From Hominenteromicrobium sp964531265 (lineage in GTDB: Bacteria > Bacillota > Clostridia > Oscillospirales > Acutalibacteraceae), in assembly GCA_964531265.1 (NCBI GenBank), contig CAZHDW010000002.1, positions 62,001 through 126,000 on the forward strand: DNA of 64,000 bases, given 5' to 3'. This document shows, piece by piece, positions 49,328 through 58,700 of the stretch (within the stretch, counting starts at the first letter, position 1; every line of letters begins with the position of its first letter). A program made the position numbers and the translations under genes. Under the pieces are notes generated by a model. It did not search any database, was not told the origin of the DNA, and saw only the letters and a program-made list of their open reading frames with translations.

Positions 49328-50818
49328 CTATTTTTCCTCGGTTTCGTAAAAGGCGTCGTTTCTTTCAGACCATTTTGAATGACTTGCCACCGCTATCTTG
49401 CTGACAACTATGCACAGCGCAAACGACAGGGCCATGGCTATGCAGGCATACAGAGGGCCGTTCGGCGTTGTAAATCCGGAGGCCACCGCAGGCACAAAGG
49501 CCACGAGGAAGCCGCCGAGCATTCCTGCCCAGGCACCGGCCTTGTTGATGCCCTTCCAGTACAGTGAAAGCACATACGGTGCAAGGAAGGAGCCGGAAAT
49601 GATTCCCCATGAATAGGACATCATCTCGAGTATCGGCGTAGGATAATTTGCGATAAAGTAGCTGAGCAACACAAAGACAAGGCACAGCATTCTTGTAAGC
49701 ACAGTCAGGTTTTCGTCCCTCATATTCTTCTTGAAGGTTTTTTTGATAAGATCCATCGAGAAGGTGGAGCATGCCGTAAGCGTTATGCTCGAGAGGGTCG
49801 AGACAGAGGCCGAAATGAGCAGTACGAGTATGACGCCTATCAGAATATTCGGCAGTCCGGCGGAATCGAGCATCAGCGGCACGATGTAGTCCTTGCCGCC
49901 CTCGGGGAGTGTCTCTCCGAAGAAGAGGTGTGAAAGCGAGCCGATGAAGTATCCGCCGCCGGCAACGAGCAGTGAGAAGAACGTGGATATGACCACTCCG
50001 CGCTTTACCTCCTTTTTGTCGCGTATGCCGTAATACTTATGTATCATCTGCGGCAGACCCCATGTACCGAAGCTTGTCATCAGCAGAGTGGATATAAGCG
50101 ATATTGCGGAATTTTTCGGCAGTGGCAGCATCTCATGGTTCTTCATATACTCGGTCATATTTGCAAAGCCGTTTCCGAATCCGTCAACCTGCGGAGAGCA
50201 GATCATGAGCACTATCAGAGCCGCAACGCCGAACATCATCACTATGCCCTGCATGAAATCCGCCTTAAGTGCAGCCATATAGCCGCCAAGTATGAGAACA
50301 AGTGCGGAGGCAATTGCGATAACTATCATGCAGACGGTCTCTTCAACGCCAAGCAGCACCGAGCAAACACTTGTCAGTCCCTTATATACGGAGGCTGAAT
50401 ACGGAATCAGAAAGATAAATATAACGACGCAGGAGAAAAGCCTCATCCCGGGGCACTTAAAGCGCTCCTCAAAGAGCTGCGGCATGGACTTTATCTGCCA
50501 TTTTCGCGTCAGAACACGGGTCTTCTCTGCCAGAACGAGCCAAGCGAGCAACGTGCCGAACACCGCATTACCTATGCCGACAAGCACACTCCACAGACCA
50601 AAGCTCCAGCCCGAGCCACCTGAATAGCCGATGAACATAACGGCGGAGAAATATGCCGTGCCATAGCTTAATGCGGATATCCATGCACCGGCGTTTCTTC
50701 CGCCGACGGTAAAGGACTCCATTCCGGCGCTTCCCTTACGGGACTGAAAAACGCCCACAGCCAGCATTGCTGCCGTGTAGATACCAATGACGATCCAAAT
50801 AACAGTTAATCTATCCAT
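49328..50818 (-). CDS. Sodium:solute symporter (SSS family)
   Basis: A 496-residue transporter with about 13 helices. The segments F-T-V-G-G-R-N-A-G-A-W-I-S-A-L-S-Y-G, Y-K-G-L-T-S-V, and I-S-A-S-V-S-T-L-S-S-I-T-L-T-A-C-S (sodium site Ser residues) are SSS features shared with PutP and PanF. The substrate (amino acid, pantothenate or other acid) cannot be assigned. I start at ATG 50818 with GGGGGAA upstream; the longer frame reads through the leader. Monocistronic, with a leader of about 70 bases that contains an inverted repeat. Confidence 0.9.
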   Translation of the reverse strand: MDRLTVIWIVIGIYTAAMLAVGVFQSRKGSAGMESFTVGGRNAGAWISALSYGTAYFSAVMFIGYSGGSGWSFGLWSVLVGIGNAVFGTLLAWLVLAEKTRVLTRKWQIKSMPQLFEERFKCPGMRLFSCVVIFIFLIPYSASVYKGLTSVCSVLLGVEETVCMIVIAIASALVLILGGYMAALKADFMQGIVMMFGVAALIVLMICSPQVDGFGNGFANMTEYMKNHEMLPLPKNSAISLISTLLMTSFGTWGLPQMIHKYYGIRDKKEVKRGVVISTFFSLLVAGGGYFIGSLSHLFFGETLPEGGKDYIVPLMLDSAGLPNILIGVILVLLISASVSTLSSITLTACSTFSMDLIKKTFKKNMRDENLTVLTRMLCLVFVLLSYFIANYPTPILEMMSYSWGIISGSFLAPYVLSLYWKGINKAGAWAGMLGGFLVAFVPAVASGFTTPNGPLYACIAMALSFALCIVVSKIAVASHSKWSERNDAFYETEEK

Positions 50819-50861
50819 TTTTGTTCCCCCACAGCTGCGCATAACGCGCGCTTGCTTCATT

Positions 50862-50887
50862 ACTTTAGCGCTTATACTTGCTAAAGT
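50862..50887. promoter_or_regulatory. Inverted repeat at the start of the SSS transcript
   Basis: ACTTTAGC (50862-50869) and GCTAAAGT (50880-50887) form perfect 8-bp arms with a 10-nt gap, at the predicted transcription start. It may be an operator or a 5' hairpin. Confidence 0.5.
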
Positions 50888-50895
50888 TTGATTTG

Positions 50896-50924
50896 AGGAT
50901 ATCACAAATATCCGAAAAAATCAA
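50896..50924 (-). promoter_or_regulatory. Promoter of the SSS gene
   Basis: TTGATT (50919-50924), 17-bp spacer, TATCCT (50896-50901). Confidence 0.6.
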
Positions 50925-50972
50925 TAGCTTTCTCATACGGAATGAAGATTTTATGAACATTACAGCGTTCCC

Positions 50973-51002
50973 TTGCTTTTTCACCACTCCACATGCTATA
51001 CT
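50973..51002 (+). promoter_or_regulatory. secA promoter
   Basis: TTGCTT (50973-50978), 18-bp spacer, TATACT (50997-51002). Confidence 0.65.
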
Positions 51003-51069
51003 GATTATATGTATTCTATGGTAAGCACGAAATAGGAGATTCTGTTTCAGGAAAGGAATGTAAATATAG

Positions 51070-53811
51070 ATGAGTTTTTTAACAAAGCTGTTCGGTAACT
51101 ACAGCAAACGAGAATTGAAGCGCATTGAGCCCATCAAGGAGGCCGTCCTTGCGCTTGACGAGAGATACACAAATATGTCCGACGATGAGCTTAAGGGCGA
51201 GACCGCCCGCCTTAAGGAGAGACTCAGCATGGGCTCGACTCTGGATGATATTCTTCCCGAAGCCTTTGCAGCCTGCCGCGAAGCCATGTGGCGTGTGCTT
51301 TCGATAAAGCCGTTCCCGGTACAGGTCATCGGCGGTATCATCCTGCATCAGGGTCGAATTGCCGAGATGAAGACCGGTGAGGGCAAGACCTACACGGCAG
51401 CGCTCCCGGCATATCTCAACGCACTCTCCGGCAAGGGCGTGCACATCGTCACGGTCAATGACTACCTGGCAAAGTACCAGGGCGAAATGATGGCACGTGT
51501 ATTCAACTACCTTGGCCTTACCGTTGGCCTCGCAATCCCGGGAATGAGCTCCGAGGATAAGAAGGCCGCCTACAATTGTGATATCACCTATGCCACAAAC
51601 AACGAGATCGGCTTTGACTATCTGCGTGACAACATGGTCACCTACAAGGAGCGCAAGGTACAGCGCGGCCATAACTATGCAATCGTCGATGAGGTCGACT
51701 CCATTCTCATAGATGAGGCTCGTACACCTCTCATTATCTCAGGCCGCGGCGAGCAGTCCACCGAGCTCTATACGGTGGCCGAGAGATTTGCAAAGTCGTT
51801 GCATCCGATCCGCGTTACGGAAACAAATGATAAAGAAGACAATGATGCTCTTTACGAGGAATACGACTATATCGTAAACGAGAAGCAGAAATCCTGCACG
51901 CTTACAAAGCGCGGCATCAAAAAGGCCGAGGAATACTTCCACATCGATAACCTCACCGATCCGGATAACATCACTATCCAGCATCATGTAAATCAGGCAA
52001 TACGCGCACACGGCATAATGAAGCGCGATATCGACTATGTGGTTCGTGACGGCGAGGTCATCATCGTTGATGAATTTACCGGCCGACTCATGTACGGCAG
52101 ACGCTACAACGAGGGTCTGCATCAGGCTATCGAAGCCAAGGAAAACGTAAAGATAGCAAACGAGAGCAAAACTCTTGCAACCATTACCTTCCAGAACTAT
52201 TTCCGCCTGTACAATAAGCTCTCCGGTATGACGGGTACGGCAATGACCGAGGAAGCCGAGTTCAGCGAGATCTACAGGCTGGATGTTGTGGAAATACCTA
52301 CCAACAAACCGATGATCCGTGAGGACTGCCCCGATGTCGTATATAAGAGCGAGCAGGCAAAATTCAACGCCGTCATTGATGACATAGCGGAGCACCACAA
52401 AAAGGGTCAGCCCGTGCTTGTCGGCACTATCACAATAGAAAAATCCGAGGAGCTCAGCGCCATGCTCAAGCGCCGCGGAATAAAGCACGAGGTGCTCAAC
52501 GCAAAATATCACGAAAAGGAAGCCGAAATAGTGGCTCAGGCCGGCAGAAAGGGCGCTGTGACTATTGCCACCAACATGGCGGGCCGTGGTACGGATATCC
52601 TGCTTGGCGGTAACGCCGAATTTATGGCACGCGCCGAAATGCGCCGTATGCAGATACCGGAGGAGCTCATCGGTGAGGCTTCCGCATTCGGCTACACCGA
52701 TAACGAGGAGATTCTGAACGCACGCAAGACCTTTGCTGAGCTCAACCGCAAGTACAAGGCGGAGATCGCTCCCGAGGCCGAGGAGGTACGCGCACTCGGC
52801 GGCCTGTACATCATCGGCACCGAGCGCCACGAATCACGCCGCATCGATAATCAGCTTCGCGGTCGTGCCGGTCGTCAGGGTGACCCCGGCAAGAGCAGAT
52901 TCTACATCTCCCTTGAGGACGACCTCATGCGTCTGTTCGGCGGTGAGCGCATCCAGATGATAATGGAACGCCTGAACATCGAGGAGAATGTGCCGATTGA
53001 GGCATCCATACTCTCCAACACCATTGAAAGCTCTCAGAAAAAGGTAGAGGGACGCAACTTCGGCATACGTAAGAACGTCCTCCAGTACGATGACGTTATG
53101 AACCGCCAGCGTGAGATAATCTACGAGCAGCGCGACAAGGTGCTCAACGGCGACAACGTGAAGCCGCAGATAATCTCCATGATAGAGCAGGCAATCGAAT
53201 CCAACGTAAACCGCTTCCTCCAGAAGGATGTTATGCATGACGACTGGGATATCCGCGGATTGCGAGAGCATTACATGGGCTGGCTCATCTCCGAGGAGGA
53301 TCTGCAGTTCACGACCGATGAGCTCGGCGAGCTTGAGCCGGAAAACATCATTGATATGCTCAAGGAGCGCGCTTTGAAGCTTTACGAGACACGCGAGCAG
53401 GAATTTACCGAGCCCGTCATGCGTGAGCTGGAGCGAATGGTACTGCTCAAGAACGTTGACACGCAGTGGATGGATCACATCGACGCCATGGACGAGCTTC
53501 AGAAGGGCATACGTCTGCGCGCATATGCTCAGCACGACCCAGTTGTTGAATACCGTACCGAGGGCTTCGATATGTTCGACGCAATGATAGCCTCCATCAG
53601 AGAGGACACCGCACGAATGATACTGACAGTCCGTCTAAAGACAAAGGAAGCACCGAAACGCGAAGAGGTCGCAAAGGAAACCGGTACAACCTCCTCCGAT
53701 TCAGTAGCTGAGAAAAGACCCGTCAAAAAGGGTGTTAAGGTCGGCAGAAACGACCCCTGCCCCTGCGGAAGCGGCAAAAAATACAAGAAATGCTGCGGCA
53801 GAAATGAGTGA
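51070..53811 (+). CDS. secA: Preprotein translocase ATPase SecA
   Basis: A 913-residue motor that drives protein export through SecYEG. Motifs: Walker A M-K-T-G-E-G-K-T (~residue 100), Y-A-T-N-N-E-I-G-F-D-Y-L-R-D-N, V-D-E-V-D-S-I-L-I-D-E-A-R-T-P-L-I, A-T-N-M-A-G-R-G-T-D-I, and Q-L-R-G-R-A-G-R-Q-G-D-P-G. The C-terminus carries the zinc-binding SEC-C motif C-P-C-G-S-G-K-K-Y-K-K-C-C-G for SecB or ribosome contact. Length is normal. GAAAGGAATG lies about ten bases before ATG. prfB, a frequent neighbour, is absent; a GNAT gene overlaps its end instead. Confidence 0.98.
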   Translation: MSFLTKLFGNYSKRELKRIEPIKEAVLALDERYTNMSDDELKGETARLKERLSMGSTLDDILPEAFAACREAMWRVLSIKPFPVQVIGGIILHQGRIAEMKTGEGKTYTAALPAYLNALSGKGVHIVTVNDYLAKYQGEMMARVFNYLGLTVGLAIPGMSSEDKKAAYNCDITYATNNEIGFDYLRDNMVTYKERKVQRGHNYAIVDEVDSILIDEARTPLIISGRGEQSTELYTVAERFAKSLHPIRVTETNDKEDNDALYEEYDYIVNEKQKSCTLTKRGIKKAEEYFHIDNLTDPDNITIQHHVNQAIRAHGIMKRDIDYVVRDGEVIIVDEFTGRLMYGRRYNEGLHQAIEAKENVKIANESKTLATITFQNYFRLYNKLSGMTGTAMTEEAEFSEIYRLDVVEIPTNKPMIREDCPDVVYKSEQAKFNAVIDDIAEHHKKGQPVLVGTITIEKSEELSAMLKRRGIKHEVLNAKYHEKEAEIVAQAGRKGAVTIATNMAGRGTDILLGGNAEFMARAEMRRMQIPEELIGEASAFGYTDNEEILNARKTFAELNRKYKAEIAPEAEEVRALGGLYIIGTERHESRRIDNQLRGRAGRQGDPGKSRFYISLEDDLMRLFGGERIQMIMERLNIEENVPIEASILSNTIESSQKKVEGRNFGIRKNVLQYDDVMNRQREIIYEQRDKVLNGDNVKPQIISMIEQAIESNVNRFLQKDVMHDDWDIRGLREHYMGWLISEEDLQFTTDELGELEPENIIDMLKERALKLYETREQEFTEPVMRELERMVLLKNVDTQWMDHIDAMDELQKGIRLRAYAQHDPVVEYRTEGFDMFDAMIASIREDTARMILTVRLKTKEAPKREEVAKETGTTSSDSVAEKRPVKKGVKVGRNDPCPCGSGKKYKKCCGRNE

Positions 53812-54439
53812 TATGATGGTCTTTGATAACCATGACTCACGGCTTAAATACCACCATTTGGTAATGGCACTTGAGCCCGATGTCGCACTTAAGGAATACT
53901 CCCTCCCCGAGGGCTATTCCTTTGTCGACTATACTTCGGGCGACAGGGATATATGGATAGAAATCGAAAAATCCGCCAAGGAATTTTCAAGTTATGACGA
54001 GGGCCTCCGTGCGTGGTCGCATTGCTATGCGTCGTATGAAGCACAGCTCCCCGGCCGAATGTACTTCATCGCTGCCCCAAACGGAGAAAAGGTTGCAACA
54101 GCAACCGCATTCTTTGATCCGGATCATCCCGGGGATGGGATCGGCTGGCTGCACTGGGTAGCCGTTCGCAGGGAATATCAGGGCAAGGGGCTTGCCCGCC
54201 CGCTCATTGCAAAGGCGTTGTCCACTCTTCGTGCGCTGTACAGCGACACAGTATATGTTTCCACTCAAACCAACACATGGCTTGCGGCAAAGCTGTATTT
54301 GGACTTCGGTTTTCGACCGACAAGGGAAAATGCTGTTGAAAGTGAATTCGGTTACAGAATGCTTAAGACGCTTACAGCTCACCCTGCTCTGGCGGAATTT
54401 GAACCGGCAGACATTGAGGACATGCTCAACAAAGCTTAA
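53804..54439 (+). CDS. GNAT-family N-acetyltransferase
   Basis: A 211-residue protein. The acetyl-CoA-binding core is clear: W-L-H-W-V-A-V-R-R-E-Y-Q-G-K-G-L-A-R-P-L-I (motif A with Q-G-K-G-L-A, ~residues 115-135), then V-Y-V-S-T-Q-T-N-T-W-L-A-A-K-L-Y-L-D-F-G-F (motif B). Substrate unknown. The start at ATG 53804 overlaps the last eight bases of secA; ATG 53813 and 53816 are other options. No separate ribosome binding site is evident, so translation is probably coupled to secA. Confidence 0.85.
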   Translation: MSDMMVFDNHDSRLKYHHLVMALEPDVALKEYSLPEGYSFVDYTSGDRDIWIEIEKSAKEFSSYDEGLRAWSHCYASYEAQLPGRMYFIAAPNGEKVATATAFFDPDHPGDGIGWLHWVAVRREYQGKGLARPLIAKALSTLRALYSDTVYVSTQTNTWLAAKLYLDFGFRPTRENAVESEFGYRMLKTLTAHPALAEFEPADIEDMLNKA

Positions 54440-54445
54440 CAATAA

Positions 54446-54497
54446 CAAAAAACCGACGGCTAAGACTTTAAAAGGTCATGGCCGTCGGTCATTTTTT
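54446..54497. terminator. Bidirectional terminator between the GNAT gene and alr
   Basis: A 9-bp outer stem (ACCGACGGC / GCCGTCGGT) with an inner GACTTT/AAAGGTC pairing, ATTTTTTATTTT on the right and an A-rich run on the left. Confidence 0.88.
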
Positions 54498-54513
54498 ATT
54501 TTCTTAAAAGAGA

Positions 54514-55701
54514 TCAGTCGAGGATGCAGTCAAACACACTGTCTTCCTCGCCGTTTTTCATATACACACGCGTAACACGCTTGGAAAGTCCGCAGACCAC
54601 CTCATACGGGATCGTACCGAGAAGCTTCGCAAGCTCCTCAACGCATATTTCATCCTCGCCGTCCCTACCGATGACAGTGACGATATCCCCCACCTTGGCC
54701 TCCGGCACAGCCGAAATATCCACCATGCATTGATCCATGCAGATTCTGCCGAGTATCGGACAGCGAACACCATGCACCAGTATGCTTCCCTTACCGGAAA
54801 GCTGACGGGAATATCCGTCCGCATAGCCTATCGGAATAGTCGCCACACGCAGTTTGCACTCCGCCGTATAGGTTCTGCCGTAGCTTATATCCGAGCCCGG
54901 CTCGATATCCTTAATATGCGAAATCACCGCACGAAGGCTCAGCACCGGCTTCAGCTTTTCCGGATGCATAACATCGTCAGACGGCTGCATTCCATACAGT
55001 ATTATACCTGCGCGCACCATCTGCATATGGCTTAGGCTGTAGTCGAGTATTGCGCCGCTGTTCGCACAATGGCGTACGGGGAACTCTATTCCCCTATGGC
55101 TCAGCGTCTCAATAAGCTCCTTGAAGCACCCGAACTGTCTCATTGTGAACATCATTCCGTCACGTCCGCTGTCTGCAACGGCAAAATGAGTGAATATGCC
55201 CTCCGGAATAAGACACGGCAAATTGCACGCCGTAACTATCTCATCCACAACAGCGGTGTCACGGTTAAGATCCTGGAAATAGAAGCCGAGTCGGCTCATT
55301 CCGGTATCGACCTTAATGTGTATCTTTACGGAGACACCGGCCTTTTCAGCCTCTGACGAAAGAGCAGCGCAGTATTCCGATGAATAAGCACACTGGGATA
55401 TGTTATTTTCGGATAGCAGTCCCGCGGCCTCCGGCGGAGTATAGCCAAGCACCAGCAGCGGCAGCTCAACGCCTGCACGCCTTATCTGCATTGCCTCCTC
55501 GATGTTTGAGAGCGCAAGCCAATCCGCCCCCAACATCTCATATTCCCTCGCAAGCCTTACCGCACCGTGTCCATAGGCATCGGCCTTTATCACGCAGCAA
55601 AGCTTCACCTTACTGCCGATCCTCTCGCGTATGGCCTTAAGGTTATATGCTGCCGCGTCAAGGTCTATCTCTGCCCATGTTCTTTTCTGAATGATCTCCA
55701 T
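54514..55701 (-). CDS. alr: Alanine racemase
   Basis: A 395-residue PLP enzyme that makes D-alanine for peptidoglycan. The PLP Lys39 is in V-I-K-A-D-A-Y-G-H-G; the catalytic Tyr lies in D-I-S-Y-G-R-T-Y-T-A (~residue 270), with G-Y-A-D-G-Y-S-R and G-R-I-C-M-D-Q-C-M-V-D after it. Length is normal. GGAAGAG is seven bases before ATG. It follows purL by 62 bp in the same direction with a weak hairpin between them, so partial read-through from purL is likely. Confidence 0.96.
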   Translation of the reverse strand: MEIIQKRTWAEIDLDAAAYNLKAIRERIGSKVKLCCVIKADAYGHGAVRLAREYEMLGADWLALSNIEEAMQIRRAGVELPLLVLGYTPPEAAGLLSENNISQCAYSSEYCAALSSEAEKAGVSVKIHIKVDTGMSRLGFYFQDLNRDTAVVDEIVTACNLPCLIPEGIFTHFAVADSGRDGMMFTMRQFGCFKELIETLSHRGIEFPVRHCANSGAILDYSLSHMQMVRAGIILYGMQPSDDVMHPEKLKPVLSLRAVISHIKDIEPGSDISYGRTYTAECKLRVATIPIGYADGYSRQLSGKGSILVHGVRCPILGRICMDQCMVDISAVPEAKVGDIVTVIGRDGEDEICVEELAKLLGTIPYEVVCGLSKRVTRVYMKNGEEDSVFDCILD

Positions 55702-55726
55702 AACAAAACTCTTCCTATAAAACGTC

Positions 55727-55750
55727 TGCGCGGACGAAAATGCCCGCGCA
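55727..55750 (-). terminator. Weak hairpin between purL and alr
   Basis: TGCGCGG/CCGCGCA stem with a 10-nt loop, followed leftward by GACGTTTTATAG. It may attenuate transcription into alr. Confidence 0.45.
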
Positions 55751-55763
55751 AACAGTGATGTGA

Positions 55764-58700
55764 TTACTTAAAGTAGCGTACGCCGCTTTCAAAGATCTGC
55801 TGATCCTTCTCACCCGGTACGTTGAAGTACAGGTTATTGCCCTTACGCTCGCTGTGGCCCATCTTACCGAATACACGGCCATCCGGGCTTGTGATACCCT
55901 CGATACCGCATACGGAGCCATTCGGGTTCCATGTGATATCGCCGCTCACCTTGCCGCACGGAGTTGTATACTGTGTAGCGATCTGGCCGTTTGCCATGAG
56001 CATCTTAAGTGCAGCATCATCGGCAACAAAGCGTCCCTCGCCGTGGGAAACCGGTATTGCGAAGACATCACCGGCATTTACACCGGAGAGCCACGGTGAC
56101 TTTGTATTGGTAACACGTGTGTATACCATACGGGATACGTGGCGGCCGAGTGTATTGAAGGTCAGGGTCGGGTCGTTATCCTTGAGCTCGGTGATCTTAC
56201 CGTAGGTCACAAGGCCGAGCTTGATGAGAGCCTGGAAGCCGTTGCATATGCCGAGAACCAGACCGTCGCGTGTATCGAGCAGGTCTGTAACAGCCTGAGC
56301 GATCTTCGGGTTACGGAAGGTAGTTGCAATGAACTTGCCGGAGCCCTCGGGCTCGTCACCACCGGAGAAGCCGCCCGGGATCATGATGATCTGGGAGGAG
56401 CGGATAGCCTTCTCCATGCGGTCTATCGTATACTCAATATCCTTTGCAGAGAGGTTCTGTACTACGAGGATCTCTGTCTCTGCACCGGCCTTTTCAAATG
56501 CACGCTTTGTGTCTATCTCACAGTTTGTGCCCGGGAATACCGGAATGAATACCTTCGGCTTAGCTGTTTTGATGACCGGAGAGCCCGTGTACTTTTCATT
56601 GCTGAGCGGTACATCATATTCTACTGCGACAGTCTCTGCTTTATTCGCAAAGATTTTCTCGAGCTTACCGTTCCAAACCTCGATGAGCTCTTCAACATCG
56701 AGCTCTGCGCCGTCTATCTCGACCTTGCCAGTCTCTGTGACTGTACCGAGAACAACGGAATTCAGATTCTCTGTGACGTCCTTAAGAGCTGCCAGCGGAA
56801 CCTCAACCACAAGGCTGCCTGCCTGCGGTGCAAAGAGAAGCTCTGCGGACTGTGCCTCATCGCTGAACTTAAAGCCGAACTTGTTGCCGAAAGCCATCTT
56901 TGCTACTGCTGCTGCAGCGCCGCCCTCCTTGACAACATGAGCGGAAACTATAGCGCCATCCTCAATCATTGCGAGAACATCGCCGTAGAACGCCTTCAAA
57001 GCCTCCCAGTTCGGAAGCTGTGTATCCTCATCTACCGGTATCGGGAGCAGGACTGCACGGTTGCCTGCCTCCTTAAATGCACCGGAAATGGTTGCGCTTG
57101 CCTTTGTCATAGTTACAGCAAAGCTTACGAGTGTGGGCGGAACATCCAGATCCTCGAAGGAACCGGACATACTGTCCTTACCGCCGATTGACGGCAGACC
57201 CATATTGAGCTGAGCTGTGAGTGCACCGAGCAGAGCAGCGGCAGGCTTGCCCCAACGCTCCGGCTTATCATGCAGTCTCTCGAAATACTCCTGGAAAGTA
57301 AGGCGTGACTGCATCGGGTCGGCACCTACGGCAACGAGCTTTGAAAGGCTCTCTACAACTGCATATGCAGCGCCGTGGAACGGAGAGAAGCGTGCAATGC
57401 CCGGAATATAGCCGTAAGCCATAGCTGTAGCATCGTCGGTCTCACCTGTCAGCACCGGTATCTTAGCTACCATTGCATCCTCGGGTGTGAGCTGATACTT
57501 ACCTGCAAACGGCATGAGAACCGTACCTGCGCCGATGGAAGCATCAAAGCGCTCGGAAAGTCCCTTCTGGCCGCAAACCTCAAGTCTGGAGAGGTTGTCC
57601 GCAAATGCCTGTGCCAGCTTCTTGCCCTCAAGACACTTCGGCACAGCGTTTCTGTAGTTGTTATTTTCATCGGGTGCAGTGATGTATGCATCCGCATTCT
57701 GTGTGACACCGTTTGTATCGAGGAATGCACGGCTTAGGTCGACAACACGGTCACCGCGCCACTCCATCTTAAGTCTCGGCTCAGCAGTTACAACAGCAAC
57801 CACCTGAGCGTCGAGGTTTTCCTCCTGAGCCTTTGCACGGAACTTCTCAACGTCCTTCGGGTCAAGAACAACCGCCATACGCTCCTGGGACTCGGAAATA
57901 GCCAGCTCGGTACCATCAAGGCCCTCATACTTTTTCGGAACCTTATTGAGGTCTATCTCAAGGCCCGGAGCAAGCTCGCCGATAGCAACGCAAACACCGC
58001 CTGCGCCGAAGTCATTGCAGCGCTTAATGAGTGTGGAAACCTCGGGATTGCGGAACAGACGCTGAATCTTGCGCTCTGTGGGCGGATTACCCTTCTGTAC
58101 CTCGGCACCGCAGACCTCGATGGACTCGAGTGTATGTGCCTTGGAGGAGCCCGTAGCACCGCCGCAGCCGTCACGACCTGTAGCACCGCCGAGCAGAACG
58201 ATTATATCGCCCGGAACCGGCTCCATACGCACGACATTTGCCTTCGGAGAAGCACCGATAACAGCGCCGATCTCCATACGCTTTGCAACATAGCCCGGGT
58301 CATACAGCTCTGTTACCTGACCTGTTGCCAGACCGATCTGATTACCATAGGAGGAATAGCCCGCTGCCGCACCGGTAGTGATCTTTCTTGAGGGAAGCTT
58401 ACCCTTAAGTGTATCCTTAAACGGGATAGTCGGGTCGCCGCTGCCGGTAACGCGCATTGCCTGATAGACATATGCTCTACCCGAAAGCGGATCTCTAATA
58501 GCACCGCCCAGGCAGGTTGCAGCGCCGCCGAACGGCTCGATCTCTGTCGGGTGGTTATGTGTTTCGTTCTTAAACTGCACAAGCCACTGCTCTGTTTGGC
58601 CGTCTATCTCGACCGGAACCTCAATGGAACATGCATTTATCTCATCGCTCTCGTCAAGGTTATCGACGAGGCCCTGCTTCTTAAGCATCTTTGTGCCGAT

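Noticed and set aside
51739..52830. Leftward 363-codon frame inside secA
   Set aside because: Antisense shadow of secA with no ribosome binding site or domain.
56139..57191. Long rightward frame of 350 codons inside purL
   Set aside because: It is antisense to a clearly conserved purL, has no ribosome binding site and shows the Cys/Leu-rich shadow composition seen opposite many genes here.
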